Source of the DNA: Catenovulum maritimum
GTDB lineage: Bacteria; Pseudomonadota; Gammaproteobacteria; Enterobacterales; Alteromonadaceae
DNA length: 64,000 nt
Reading direction: 5' to 3'
Assembly: GCF_001050375.1 (NCBI RefSeq)
Contig: NZ_KQ130485.1
Span: forward strand, 124,001 to 188,000
Shown here in pieces: positions 18,847 through 28,470 of this stretch. The notes beneath the pieces are model-generated. The model did no database searches. It saw only the letters and a list, made by a program, of their open reading frames with translations, and was not told where the DNA came from. Made by a program: the position numbers and the translations under genes. Numbering within the stretch: the stretch's first letter is position 1; the number at the start of each line of letters is the position of its first letter.

Positions 18847-20834
18847 ACAAATTTAATAACCCCGAAACACAGCACTAGCAGAATGCTTATACTGCCGCCT
18901 CCACTGCCTGAGCCAGAACTATTACTTGTTGTTGCTCTAGCGCCGCCAAAGTTTTGCTCTGAACCTGATATATGATTTGAACTTGGTTGAATGTTTTTCC
19001 TGGTTTCTCTTGCTTGGCTCTCCAGCTTAACTCTTTGTGCATTTTTACGCTGAATGCCTAAATCTTCGTATTCAGCTTCAGTGAGCAATAACATAGAGGT
19101 GTAGTCTGTTACTAAGCCATACTCTAATGCGATATCTGTGATTGCTTGGGTTGCATCGTCTGTTTTACCAAATCGACGCTGCTTTTCTTCTATATCCAAA
19201 ATTTGAGCGTAGGCACTTAGTCTTTCTATTTCTGGGTATTGAGTTGATTCACTTGGCAAATCAAACTTTGCTTGATAACGAATAGGTTTACCTGACACTT
19301 TGGCCGATACTATTAATTCTACTTGCTCTGCCTTATGATATTGACCAAACAAAGTGAGTTGTTCGCCACGATATAAACTTTGTATTTCTGCTGGATTCAA
19401 GTTGATGACTTTGCCACCTTTTATTTTAATCTCTATATCATGCATTGCGGTATGGCTAACCTTACTAGCAGCAAGCATCACCTTACCTACAATATCATCA
19501 CTATTTGAAATGGTTTGCGCAAAACCATTACTTTGCTTGGCTAAGTGTTCAAGTAGTGGTGCGTTGGCATTGTTGCCCATAATAAAAGTGAATAATCGAA
19601 TATCTTTTTTATCTAATAAAGCCATTAGCTTGCGCTCACTTTTTTCTCCAACTGTCGCTACGCCATCCGTTACTAATACTATGCCTGAGGTTCTATCTCT
19701 ATCTATGCCAGATACACTTTCTCTAACCGCTTTATATAAATTTGTACCATCACTTGGAGCGTAATTTTGCATTGCTGCTATAAGTTGCTGCTTACCCTCT
19801 GCATCAAGTTGAACATAACCATTGGTGATGTCTTTAGTATTGTTATCGAACATTAGAATACGAACCCGGTTATTGGCAGGCATTTTGTTGATTGCGATTT
19901 CTACACCCGCTAGCAGACTATGCCATTTGCCTTGCATAGAGCCAGATTTATCTAAAACAAAAGTCCAATCCGAACCCTGATTGATAGGTTGTAAATCATT
20001 GCCTGGGGTTAAGGTCAGCATAAAAGTGCCTTGATTCGCATTTTGGGTTTTATAACTTATTAAGTTTAGTCCTGCAGGAGCATTGTCTGCTAAGCGCCAG
20101 TAAGCCAAAATATCTTGATTGAGTGAAAAGCTTTGTCCGCCTTCTACACCTGAATTAGTGAAACTGACTTGCCATTCTTGTTCTGAAATTTGTTGAATAT
20201 TAGCTTGAGGATGTTTTGGCAATCTGAAACTATCAATTGGATAGCTTGAGTGTAGGTTTAAGTTAAAGCTAAATAACTGAGTTACTTTGTCATTGCGACT
20301 CCAAAATGCATTAGCTACTTCATCTGTTCCTCCATTTTCTAGAGCATAGTTAAGCTCAAATATGCCATGGTCTGCTTTTAATTTTTGGATATAAACTAAT
20401 TTTATCTTGGCATCTTGCTGTGCCAAAACTTGAGTGAGCTTTATTTTAAAATCATAGAACTTATTTTGCTCGACTAAGGCGGCGTTTTTCCCGGCTGCTT
20501 TTTGCTTTTGATAAATTTGTTTTGCTTGTTCTTTTTTTACCACTTCAGCTTGGATCTCTTGTCCGTTCAACCACCAAGAAAATTGACCAACTGCAGCGTA
20601 ATTAGGTACTGGAAATTGATAAATGGCTTCGAGATCTTGCTGGCTTGGGTTAAAAAAGGTTTGTTCAATACTAACGACAGCAAGATTATCAAAAACTTGG
20701 ATATCAACTTTATGTTCTGTTAGTTCTAGCTCGGGTAGTTGGCTATTTGTTGGCTTAATTAAACCTGCAGCCTGAGCGCTCGAAATAGCGAATAAACTTA
20801 TTAGGCTTAAAACAGCAATACGGAGTATATTCAT
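18834..20834 (-). CDS. VIT and VWA domain surface protein
   Basis: A 666-aa exported protein with a signal peptide (residues 1-22, ISSAQA). A VIT domain spans about 33-160 (EQTFFNPSQQDLEAIYQFPVP), and a von Willebrand A domain starts at about 290 with an intact metal site: DKSGS at 295-299, SDGT and VTDG. Related proteins are envelope-anchored adhesion or inter-alpha-inhibitor-like proteins, sometimes with sortase-like C-terminal signals. Here the tail is a Ser/Gly tract, a hydrophobic stretch (ISILLVLCFGV) and a short basic end, a GlyGly-CTERM-like layout recognised by rhombosortase in related bacteria. AAGGAAA precedes the ATG. The final three codons and the stop come from the MITE-like repeat. 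Confidence 0.85.
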   Translation of the reverse strand: MNILRIAVLSLISLFAISSAQAAGLIKPTNSQLPELELTEHKVDIQVFDNLAVVSIEQTFFNPSQQDLEAIYQFPVPNYAAVGQFSWWLNGQEIQAEVVKKEQAKQIYQKQKAAGKNAALVEQNKFYDFKIKLTQVLAQQDAKIKLVYIQKLKADHGIFELNYALENGGTDEVANAFWSRNDKVTQLFSFNLNLHSSYPIDSFRLPKHPQANIQQISEQEWQVSFTNSGVEGGQSFSLNQDILAYWRLADNAPAGLNLISYKTQNANQGTFMLTLTPGNDLQPINQGSDWTFVLDKSGSMQGKWHSLLAGVEIAINKMPANNRVRILMFDNNTKDITNGYVQLDAEGKQQLIAAMQNYAPSDGTNLYKAVRESVSGIDRDRTSGIVLVTDGVATVGEKSERKLMALLDKKDIRLFTFIMGNNANAPLLEHLAKQSNGFAQTISNSDDIVGKVMLAASKVSHTAMHDIEIKIKGGKVINLNPAEIQSLYRGEQLTLFGQYHKAEQVELIVSAKVSGKPIRYQAKFDLPSESTQYPEIERLSAYAQILDIEEKQRRFGKTDDATQAITDIALEYGLVTDYTSMLLLTEAEYEDLGIQRKNAQRVKLESQARETRKNIQPSSNHISGSEQNFGGARATTSNSSGSGSGGGSISILLVLCFGVIKFVRVC

Positions 20835-20861
20835 TTTGATTTCCTTAATGGATTAAAATTA

Positions 20862-20929
20862 TGAACGTTGTTTTTTATTTATTATGAACAGTGTTTTTAA
20901 TATTGCAAGTTTATTTTGAACGTTGTTTT
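20862..20929. promoter_or_regulatory. Triple TGAACGTTGTTTT motif upstream of the VIT/VWA gene
   Basis: Two exact copies of TGAACGTTGTTTT (20862-20874, 20917-20929) flank a third with two changes, TGAACAGTGTTTT (20885-20897). They lie 28 to 95 bases upstream of the VIT/VWA start. The rest of the 380-base gap up to serC (to 21216) is AT-rich with no gene seen. Repeated half-palindromic motifs at this place suggest operator sites; the regulator is unknown. Confidence 0.45.
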
Positions 20930-21216
20930 ATTTTTATTGGGAAGTGAGCTCAAGATGGTAGAAGAAAATAATCTAACCAATGGACACAACTTATATAAGG
21001 CGTAATTTTTGATGCCAATAAATCACTATTTGGCGTTAGATATTTTTGCTGTGGGCTGGGCAATAAATATGCACAAATTTGGCAATTAAATTATTAGGTA
21101 AAGTATTGAGCATTGTATAGAATTAAGGCACTATAAATTTTATATATGTTACTAAATTGTGAACTTAATCAGGCTAAGTCTGCCGAATAAGCTCCAATAT
21201 GCCAAAAGGAAAATAA

Positions 21217-22335
21217 ATGAAACCTAGCCTTAAACCAGCCAACCCTAACTTTTCATCTGGCCCTTGTACTAAGCGCCCTGGCTATAATCTAGCTGAATTA
21301 GATACTTCAGCTTTAGGTCGCTCACATCGTAGTAGTTTAGGTAAAGAAAAGTTACAACTGGCTATTACTGAAACTGCGCGTTTACTTGAATTACCAGAAG
21401 GCTACCGAGTTGGTATAGTTCCGGGATCAGATACAGGTGCTATGGAAATGGCTATGTGGTCTTTATTAGGCCAACGACCGGTTGATGTATTCTCATGGGA
21501 ATCATTTGGTTCTGGTTGGGCTTCTGATATTGCTAAACAATTAAAATTAGAAGATGCACGTTCATTTACTGCACCTTATGGCCAATTGCCTGATTTCAGT
21601 CAAGCTAATCCAGATCACGACATAGTATTTACTTGGAATGGTACAACTTCTGGCGTTAAAGTTAATAATGCAGATTGGATTAGTGATGATCGTCAAGGGC
21701 TAACTATTTGTGATGCAACCAGTGCTGTATTTGCAATGCAAATGCCTTGGGAAAAAATTGATGTAGCCACTTTTAGTTGGCAAAAAGTATTAGGTGGTGA
21801 AGGCGCTCATGGTGTACTAATTTTAAGCCCGAGAGCAGTTGAAAGACTTGAAACTTACACGCCATCTTGGCCTATGCCTAAAATTTTCTTACTTGCTAAA
21901 GGCGGCAAGTTAATTGATGGTATCTTCAAAGGGGCGACAATTAATACACCTTCTATGCTTTGTGTTGAAGATTATTTAGATGCCCTGAATTGGGTTGAAA
22001 ATATTGGTGGTTTATCTGCAGCAGTTGCGAAAAGTGAAGCTAACTTAAAAGTCTTCACTGATTTTGTTGCACAAAATGATTGGATAGATTTCTTAGCTGA
22101 ATCAGCTGATATCTGTTCAAACACGAGTGTTTGTTTTCAATTGAAAGCAGATGAAGATCAAGTAAAAGCTATTGTTAAACTACTCGATTCAGAGCAAGTT
22201 GCTTACGATATCGGCGCTTACAGAGATGCGCCTGCTGGGTTACGTGTTTGGTGTGGTGCAACAGTTGAAAAATCTGATCTTGAAGCCTTATTGCCTTGGT
22301 TAACTTGGGCTTATCAAGAAGTGACAGCAGCTTAA
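21217..22335 (+). CDS. serC: Phosphoserine aminotransferase (TIGR01365-type)
   Basis: Second enzyme of serine synthesis: converts 3-phosphohydroxypyruvate and glutamate to phosphoserine and 2-oxoglutarate with PLP. The 372-aa protein starts [17 protein letters not shown], typical of the alphaproteobacterial/methanosarcina-type branch rather than the E. coli SerC branch. The PLP lysine is Lys190 in [15 protein letters not shown]. The C-terminus has [20 protein letters not shown] good ribosome site (AAAGGA) precedes the ATG. The next gene is the dehydrogenase of the same pathway, 215 bases downstream, so the pair supplies phosphoserine. Confidence 0.92.
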   Translation: MKPSLKPANPNFSSGPCTKRPGYNLAELDTSALGRSHRSSLGKEKLQLAITETARLLELPEGYRVGIVPGSDTGAMEMAMWSLLGQRPVDVFSWESFGSGWASDIAKQLKLEDARSFTAPYGQLPDFSQANPDHDIVFTWNGTTSGVKVNNADWISDDRQGLTICDATSAVFAMQMPWEKIDVATFSWQKVLGGEGAHGVLILSPRAVERLETYTPSWPMPKIFLLAKGGKLIDGIFKGATINTPSMLCVEDYLDALNWVENIGGLSAAVAKSEANLKVFTDFVAQNDWIDFLAESADICSNTSVCFQLKADEDQVKAIVKLLDSEQVAYDIGAYRDAPAGLRVWCGATVEKSDLEALLPWLTWAYQEVTAA

Positions 22336-22363
22336 TTTAAACTCAATTAAAATTTAATATTAA

Positions 22364-22399
22364 TAGCCTAGCAGCGACCTTCTTAAGCTTGCTAGGCTA
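22364..22399 (+). terminator. Hairpin after serC
   Basis: A perfect ten-pair stem (TAGCCTAGCA / TGCTAGGCTA) with a 16-base loop begins 29 bases after the serC stop and is followed by a short T-containing tail. It may end or attenuate the serC transcript. Confidence 0.5.
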
Positions 22400-22550
22400 A
22401 TTTGATTCACCTTAAAACTAGTATTCAAGCATATAGTTAAGTAAATAATAATGAAGCATACGGAAATGTGATGAAATAATACCTAAGTGGTATCTGGTAT
22501 TTGCAGTATTCATCCTTAAGTTAAATTAAAAACAATAAGAGCTAACAAAG

Positions 22551-23720
22551 ATGAAAACCATAAGAACCTACAATAATATTGCCGCTAAAGGCTTAAATAA
22601 ATTCCCTCAAGACAGTTATCGAGTATCGGCTGATGAAGCAGAACCAGATGCTGTTTTACTCCGTAGTCATAAATTACACACAGAAGCTTTGCCTAAATCT
22701 GTATTAGCAGTTGCTAGAGCAGGTGCGGGTGTAAACAATATTCCTGTCACAGATTATACACATCAAGGCATAGTTGTATTCAATACACCGGGGGCAAACG
22801 CAAATGCAGTTAAAGAACTTGTGCTTGCAAGCCTTTTGCTTGGCTCTCGTGGTGTCACTCAAAGTATGAACTATGTTAAGTCGCTAGCGGATGTTAATGA
22901 CCCACATGAACTACATAAAAAAGTAGAAGCGGGTAAAAAGCAATACGGCGGATGCGAATTAGAAGGCAAAACCTTAGGTGTGGTTGGTTTAGGTGCTATT
23001 GGCGCTAAAGTGGCTAATTTAGCACTTAGTTTAGGCATGAAGGTTATTGGCTATGATCCTAAATTAAGTGTTGAAGCGGCTTGGCGACTCTCAAGTAATG
23101 TAAAAAAAGCGGATAATTTAAATGCGCTCTTATCTCGTTCTGATTATGTCACTTTGCATGTGCCAGTGGTTGAGGCAACAAAAGAGTTTATGAATGACGA
23201 TGCTTTTGCTGCAATTAAGCAAGGCGCTAAATTGATTAACTTAGCGCGGGGTGAATTAGTTGAAGAAAATGCAGTGTTAGCAGCATTAGAAAGCGGTAAA
23301 TTAAGTGCATATATTGCAGATTTTCCGAGTCAAAACTTAATTAAAAACGACAATGTTATTCTATTTCCACATTTAGGCGCTAGCACAGTTGAAGCTGAAG
23401 AAAATTGCGCTGTGATGGGCGCAGAGCAGCTTATCGACTTTTTAGATAATGGTAACATTACTAATTCAGTGAATTTCCCAGCTGTGAGCATGGAGCGAAC
23501 CTCTGGTTACCGAATTACTTTTGCCAACGATAATGTACCTAAAGTATTGGGTGTTGTACTTAACTTATTGGCAGATTTAAATATTAATGTATTAGATATG
23601 GTCAATAAAAGCCGAGACGACATTGCTTATACTATTTTGGATATAGAGCAACGACCTACTGCTGACTTGATTCAAAAAATCTCGAGTGTTGAGCATGTTT
23701 TTCATGTTAGAAGTGTATAA
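22551..23720 (+). CDS. serA: D-3-phosphoglycerate dehydrogenase
   Basis: First enzyme of serine synthesis, oxidising 3-phosphoglycerate with NAD. The 389-aa protein has the D-2-hydroxyacid dehydrogenase layout: substrate segment RAGAGVNNIP, the nucleotide motif GLGAIG at 146-151, the catalytic Arg in NLARGELVEE, and the His in FPHLGAST. A C-terminal ACT-like domain starts near residue 320 (VPKVLGVVLNLLADLNINVLDM), as in regulated forms inhibited by serine. It is shorter than the E. coli enzyme (410 aa). Follows serC, so pathway assignment is strongly supported by context. Confidence 0.9.
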   Translation: MKTIRTYNNIAAKGLNKFPQDSYRVSADEAEPDAVLLRSHKLHTEALPKSVLAVARAGAGVNNIPVTDYTHQGIVVFNTPGANANAVKELVLASLLLGSRGVTQSMNYVKSLADVNDPHELHKKVEAGKKQYGGCELEGKTLGVVGLGAIGAKVANLALSLGMKVIGYDPKLSVEAAWRLSSNVKKADNLNALLSRSDYVTLHVPVVEATKEFMNDDAFAAIKQGAKLINLARGELVEENAVLAALESGKLSAYIADFPSQNLIKNDNVILFPHLGASTVEAEENCAVMGAEQLIDFLDNGNITNSVNFPAVSMERTSGYRITFANDNVPKVLGVVLNLLADLNINVLDMVNKSRDDIAYTILDIEQRPTADLIQKISSVEHVFHVRSV

Positions 23721-23770
23721 CTGACTTAGGGTAAAACTAGCTAAAACACGAAAACAGGTTTAGGTATATA

Positions 23771-23800
23771 ATAAGTCTAATATTTAATTATTAGACTTAT
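23771..23800 (+). promoter_or_regulatory. Perfect 12-bp inverted repeat abutting a start codon
   Basis: ATAAGTCTAATA and its exact complement are separated by six bases and end two bases before the ATG at 23803. No Shine-Dalgarno is visible in the space it occupies. The stem may act in translational control of the TPR gene or be an operator. Confidence 0.5.
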
Positions 23801-23802
23801 AT

Positions 23803-26583
23803 ATGCAATTTTTAAAAGCGATTCAGCCCTTTTTATTAGCCTCTTTTATTTCGTTCTCTGTTTATGCTGAGCAAGCTGGCGACAGATATGAAAAAGCATT
23901 AAAAGCCTTTCATCAAGGTCAAACAGAAGCGGCTGTTATTCATTTAAAAAGCAGTTTGCAAATTTCGCCTGATTTCACGCCTGCAAGAATTTTACTGGGT
24001 AAAATTTATCTGCAACAAGAAGACTGCCTATCTTCAGAAAAAGAGTTACAAAATGCGTTAGATTCTGGTGGTGACTGGAGCCAAATTTTACCTATGCTGG
24101 TGGAATGTAAAATCCAACTGAATAAAATTGAACAAGCAGATGAATTATTAATTCAGTACAAATATAAATATCAAAATGATCCCAGTATTCTCACATTAAA
24201 ATCTAAATTATTATTACAACAAGAAAAATACACACAAGCAGAAAGTCTTTTAAACCAAGTTATACAATATGCCCCCGATTTGTTAGAGGCTAAATTAGTA
24301 CTAGCTGAAACCTATGAAAAACAGCTGAAACTCGAATCAGCCCAAACAGTTGTGCAGCAAGTTTTAGAGGTTTCCGCGCAAAATGTACCTGCTAATTTGC
24401 TATTTGCTCGAATACTAGAGTCTAGCAATCAGTTAACCGAGTCTTTAGCCATTTACGACAAAATTTTAGCCTTCAGTTCAGAAAATGTCTTGGCTCTATT
24501 AGGTAAAACTTCTATTTTACAAAAGCTAGGGCGTGGAGAAGAAGCGCTAAATTTAGTCGTTTCGTTAAGAGATAGAATGCCTAATAACCCTTTTGTTAAT
24601 CTACTCTACGCGACTATTTCAGGTGCTAATTTAGATCAGGGAAGAGAAACCAAAAGTATATTAGCTGATATTAATCATCAGCTGTCTCTAGTTGATAAAG
24701 AAAAAGTACCTAGCAGTCAAATCTACTTGTTGACGGGTTATGTGAATTACTTAACCGCTAAATACGACAGTGCTAGAAGGGACTTTCTTAATTATAAGTT
24801 AATGAACGAAAATGATGCTCAGATTTATAAAATCTTAGCTGAAACCGAGATAAAACGAAAAGATACAGCTCAAGCCTATCAGTATTATTTAGAATATAAC
24901 TTTAGAAAACCGAAAGATGAGTTTGGCTTAACTCGACTATTGTCCCTTGCGAGTAAACACGAAACAAAACAAGAGTTTAAATCTAGGCTTGAAAAAGCCT
25001 ATCAGGCTTTTCCACACAATAACTCGATACGAAACCATCTAGTTGCATTAAATATAGCGGATAACAACCTAACACAAGCTCGTCAGCTGATAGCTCAAAA
25101 CAGTTCAGTATCTAATAATTTTTTATTAGATTTAGAGCTAGCTAGGTTATTGATTCAACTCAATGAGCTTCCATTAGCTGGCAAAGTCGTATCAAGTTTA
25201 ATACAGCAAGATGCGTTAAATCCTCATAGCCATCAAACCGCGGCTAACCTTTATTTGAAGGCTGGAAATTTACCAGAGGCCAGAAAATTTTTAGAGCAAG
25301 CTTTAGCCATACAAGCTGATTTTTATCCAGCCTTGCTGACTTTAGCGAGTATAGAGTTAAATGCTAAAAATTATGATGAAGTAACGAGTATTTTAGATAA
25401 GGTTCAAGGTAACCAAGAAGAGGTTAATGGGTTAAAAGCTTCGTTGGCCATAGCGCAAGGGCAGTATTATAAAGCTATTAATTTACTAGAAGCTAATTAT
25501 CTAAAAAATAAAGCATTAACCACAGCAAAATCTTTGATAGAGCTTTATTTAAGAACTAATGAGCAAAACAAAGCCGAAGCCCTAATTACAACTATTGTAA
25601 AAGAAAATAGACTAGATCCCGATGTACTCGACTTTCAGGTTAGGTTGGCTATTGCTAATAACCAAGTAGATTCAGCAACACGCGCCTTGCGCACTTTATT
25701 TGGCTTAAATTATGATAAGGCTCAATTATTAAAAAGATTATTTGTTTTAAATACACAAGCCGGTGATCTTGAAGGTCAGGTTAAGATAATTAATCGACTT
25801 GAAAAATTAGATGTAGAAGAAACTGAAATTTTATTTTTAACTGCTCAGTACCAGCTAAATGCAAAACAGTTCAGTAAGGCAGCTAACAGCCTAAAGCAGC
25901 TGGTTAGTTTTGCTGGAACGAATGAGTCGATTAGAGAGTTAGAGTTTAACCTTGCTTTTGAGACGCAAGATTATGCGCTAGCTGAAAAAATTATCAGCAA
26001 TTTATTTTTAACAACGAGAAAAGTCGAACATTTCAAATCTTTAATTGGGACTTTATTAAAACAAGCCAAATATAGTGAAGCGGAAGCGCAATTAAAAGTT
26101 TGGATAAATCAATACCCTAAAGACATGACTGCAATTTACTTACTAGCATCTTGTTATAAACAGCAAAATAAACTTAGTCTAACAATAAGTTTACTTGAAA
26201 AAGCGAATGAAAGCTTAGAAAGTGCGATTACACACCATAAGCTAGCCTACTTGTATCAAACGGAGTCATTAGAAAAAGCTGTAAAACATGCTGAAAAAGC
26301 ATATAAGTTACAATCAGAAAGTGTTGCCTTTACAGATACCTATGGCTGGTTTTTAGCGCTTTCTGAGCGGTATTCAGAGGCTTTGCATTACCTTAGATTG
26401 GCTCATGCTAAAAATGCTAGCCAACCTGATCTTGTATATCATTTAGCCTATACACTGGATAAATTAAATCGGCACTATGAAGCCTATGAGTTGCTAGATA
26501 ATGTTTTAAAACGTCAATTTGAATTTAAAAATAAGAGTAATGCAGTAAAACTAAAAGATAAATTAGAACGAGTAATCAGATGA
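23803..26583 (+). CDS. TPR-repeat exported protein, PrsT-like (PEP-CTERM system)
   Basis: A 926-aa protein made almost wholly of tetratricopeptide repeats after a signal peptide (residues 1-22, SFSVYA). Repeats are visible from about residue 28 to the end (e.g. ARILLGKIYLQQEDCLSSEK, ARKFLEQALAIQADFYPALL). Length, N-terminal layout (DRYEKALKAFHQGQTEAAVI) and position before a PEP-CTERM protein fit the PrsT family linked to exosortase systems, although the signal lacks the lipobox Cys typical of PrsT. It likely works in the periplasm or outer membrane in export or assembly of surface polysaccharide or protein. No Shine-Dalgarno is evident. The anchor-A gene follows 58 bases later. Confidence 0.72.
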   Translation: MQFLKAIQPFLLASFISFSVYAEQAGDRYEKALKAFHQGQTEAAVIHLKSSLQISPDFTPARILLGKIYLQQEDCLSSEKELQNALDSGGDWSQILPMLVECKIQLNKIEQADELLIQYKYKYQNDPSILTLKSKLLLQQEKYTQAESLLNQVIQYAPDLLEAKLVLAETYEKQLKLESAQTVVQQVLEVSAQNVPANLLFARILESSNQLTESLAIYDKILAFSSENVLALLGKTSILQKLGRGEEALNLVVSLRDRMPNNPFVNLLYATISGANLDQGRETKSILADINHQLSLVDKEKVPSSQIYLLTGYVNYLTAKYDSARRDFLNYKLMNENDAQIYKILAETEIKRKDTAQAYQYYLEYNFRKPKDEFGLTRLLSLASKHETKQEFKSRLEKAYQAFPHNNSIRNHLVALNIADNNLTQARQLIAQNSSVSNNFLLDLELARLLIQLNELPLAGKVVSSLIQQDALNPHSHQTAANLYLKAGNLPEARKFLEQALAIQADFYPALLTLASIELNAKNYDEVTSILDKVQGNQEEVNGLKASLAIAQGQYYKAINLLEANYLKNKALTTAKSLIELYLRTNEQNKAEALITTIVKENRLDPDVLDFQVRLAIANNQVDSATRALRTLFGLNYDKAQLLKRLFVLNTQAGDLEGQVKIINRLEKLDVEETEILFLTAQYQLNAKQFSKAANSLKQLVSFAGTNESIRELEFNLAFETQDYALAEKIISNLFLTTRKVEHFKSLIGTLLKQAKYSEAEAQLKVWINQYPKDMTAIYLLASCYKQQNKLSLTISLLEKANESLESAITHHKLAYLYQTESLEKAVKHAEKAYKLQSESVAFTDTYGWFLALSERYSEALHYLRLAHAKNASQPDLVYHLAYTLDKLNRHYEAYELLDNVLKRQFEFKNKSNAVKLKDKLERVIR

Positions 26584-26641
26584 ATTGATTTTGTTTAAAA
26601 AATAAACTAATATGACCGCGCTTCAATTATGGTGGTCAAAA

Positions 26642-27748
26642 ATGAAATTGAAATTTTTATTAGTTTTAAGTCTATTTTCTATAAATTTACATGCTTGGGA
26701 AATAGATCTTGGTGTTGCAAAAGACTACAACATCTTTGTACAGAACGATTTTACACATACAGCATGGAGCGATTCCCAAGGGAAAATAGCTGTAGGTGGT
26801 GATGCTAATATCGGCAACCTAGATGTTGCGGTAAATTATAACCCTAATCAAAGCTTACACGGTGTTCAGTTTGTTGAAGCCGGTGCTGGTTATGATGATG
26901 TACTCGTTGTCGCTGGAGATGTTTCAGTAAGCCGAGTGGACAATATTAAAGGCAATCTAGTATTAGGTGGCGATTTAATTAAAAGTGGTAGTGTTGTTAA
27001 TGACCCAAATGCTCTAGTACAAGGCCAAGACCCTGTATTAGGTGAGGTGTTTAATTTTAGCGATAAGCCAATTGATTTTGATGGTGCTTTTGAGCATCTA
27101 AACCAGTTATCGGAAGACTTAGCTGCATTATCAAATACAGGCGAAATTATAGCGAAAGGAAATGCTGACTGGACAAGTGAAACTGAGTTTATTTTTACGC
27201 CAGATAATGAGCTCGTTAATGACGCTGGTGTTTTAGTTGTGAGTATTTCAGGCGAAAACCTGAAAAAGGCAACTGATTTTTATTCGACTAATTTAGATCC
27301 TAGTACACCTATAGTTGTTAATGTAAGTGGCACAGATGTGCATTTAGACTGGGTCACTTATTATGATGATCTGGCACAAAATTATTCGGGTGAATTCGCT
27401 TATGTGGGTGGCCAAAAGAATATGCCGAGTAACATTATCTATAATTTTTATGAAGCAGAAGAAGTTACGATAGACCATTCTGGTTTTTATGGACACATTT
27501 TAGCGCCTAAGGCTGATTTTGAAATTTTAGGTGGCGACTTAAGTGGCCAAGTTATTGCTAAAAGTTGGCAAAGTAGTGGTGGGCAATTCAATTTATGGAA
27601 TGGTTTATACCCTTCAGGTGAGTCGCCAGAGACCCCTGCTGTATCTGAACCAGCTATGCTAGTGTTGTTTGCTTTTGCATTGTTTTTAGCGCTTAGAAAG
27701 CGGCGTGAGAAAAGCCAAATACAGAGCCCTATTGTTTCATATGCATAA
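26642..27748 (+). CDS. Choice-of-anchor A protein with PEP-CTERM sorting signal
   Basis: A 368-aa exported protein (counted from ATG at 26642, which starts a clean signal peptide, KFLLVLSLFSINLHA; an ATG ten codons earlier is possible). The body begins LGVAKDYNIFVQNDFTHTAW and continues GKIAVGGDANIG, typical of the choice-of-anchor A domain. Near the C-terminus is a PEP-CTERM-like tail (about residues 344-365): SEPAMLVLFAFALFLALRKRRE, with EPA in place of PEP, a hydrophobic span and an Arg-rich block, then an extra hydrophilic tail. Such signals are processed by exosortase, though no epsH gene is in the window. Paired with the PrsT-like gene upstream. Confidence 0.85.
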   Translation: MKLKFLLVLSLFSINLHAWEIDLGVAKDYNIFVQNDFTHTAWSDSQGKIAVGGDANIGNLDVAVNYNPNQSLHGVQFVEAGAGYDDVLVVAGDVSVSRVDNIKGNLVLGGDLIKSGSVVNDPNALVQGQDPVLGEVFNFSDKPIDFDGAFEHLNQLSEDLAALSNTGEIIAKGNADWTSETEFIFTPDNELVNDAGVLVVSISGENLKKATDFYSTNLDPSTPIVVNVSGTDVHLDWVTYYDDLAQNYSGEFAYVGGQKNMPSNIIYNFYEAEEVTIDHSGFYGHILAPKADFEILGGDLSGQVIAKSWQSSGGQFNLWNGLYPSGESPETPAVSEPAMLVLFAFALFLALRKRREKSQIQSPIVSYA

Positions 27749-27780
27749 TAGTATCATGCGCATAAGCACTAAAAATTAAA

Positions 27781-27805
27781 AAACGGGAAGCTTAGCTTCC
27801 CGTTT
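27781..27805. terminator. Terminator between the anchor-A gene and tpm
   Basis: An 11-pair perfect stem (AAACGGGAAGC / GCTTCCCGTTT) with a three-base loop. The minus strand reads into a T-rich tract, so it ends the mutY-yggX-tpm transcript and probably also the plus-strand one. Confidence 0.82.
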
Positions 27806-27811
27806 CGTTAT

Positions 27812-28444
27812 CTAGCTTAGCAGCCAGATAGATTCGTTAGCGGCTAGTTTGCCTTTAAGTCCGCCTTCTACCTTTATACTTTCTAATAAATTTAATTGAT
27901 AGCTTTTGGCGTAGTAGGCCGAGATATCTTCTGCATGTATTGCAAAGGGTGGTCCCTGCATTTCCGCTTGTTGATACTCAACACAAATAATGAGTTGTTT
28001 TACTTTATTTGTCAGCTGCATTATTTGCTGTGTATATTTAATTCGCATCTCTATAGGTAATGCGATTAAAGCCGCCCTGTCATAAACAGCATCTATTTTT
28101 CCGATCAGCTCTGAGCTTAGGTTAAAAAAATCGCCTTGGAAAACAGATAACTGCTTAGCTTTATAGAGATTAAGCTCGTCTAGCTGAGTGATTTGAGCGG
28201 TTACATTTAGCTCTGAAAATAAGGCTTCAACAGCTGTCTTATTTAGCTCTACAGCAACAACATTTAACCCTTGCGCTAATAGCCAAGCAATATCTTTAGT
28301 CTTGCCACACAAAGGTACAAAAATAGTTTGTCCTTTAGTAAGCGCTAGGCTATCGAAATGTTTGAGTAATAGAGGATTAGCTTGATCAAGATGAAAGCCT
28401 ATTTCCCCTTTATCCCATTTTGAATGCCAAAAACTAGCTTGCAT
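27812..28444 (-). CDS. tpm: Thiopurine S-methyltransferase
   Basis: A 210-aa SAM-dependent methyltransferase of the TPMT family, which methylates thiopurines and, in bacteria, selenium or tellurium oxyanions. Signature segments are FWHSKWDKGEIGFHLDQANP at the N-terminus, VPLCGKTKDIAWLLAQG (SAM loop, residues 43-59), VVAVEL and YDRAALIALP. Length equals that of Pseudomonas and Vibrio homologues. AAAGGA precedes the ATG. It is the last gene of the mutY-yggX-tpm operon. Confidence 0.93.
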   Translation of the reverse strand: MQASFWHSKWDKGEIGFHLDQANPLLLKHFDSLALTKGQTIFVPLCGKTKDIAWLLAQGLNVVAVELNKTAVEALFSELNVTAQITQLDELNLYKAKQLSVFQGDFFNLSSELIGKIDAVYDRAALIALPIEMRIKYTQQIMQLTNKVKQLIICVEYQQAEMQGPPFAIHAEDISAYYAKSYQLNLLESIKVEGGLKGKLAANESIWLLS

Positions 28445-28470
28445 ATTTATCCTTTAACTTATTACTAAGG

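Noticed and set aside
18784-18975. Short plus-strand frame across the MITE right end
   Set aside because: It is antisense to the conserved VIT/VWA gene and partly inside the repeat; no signal of coding.
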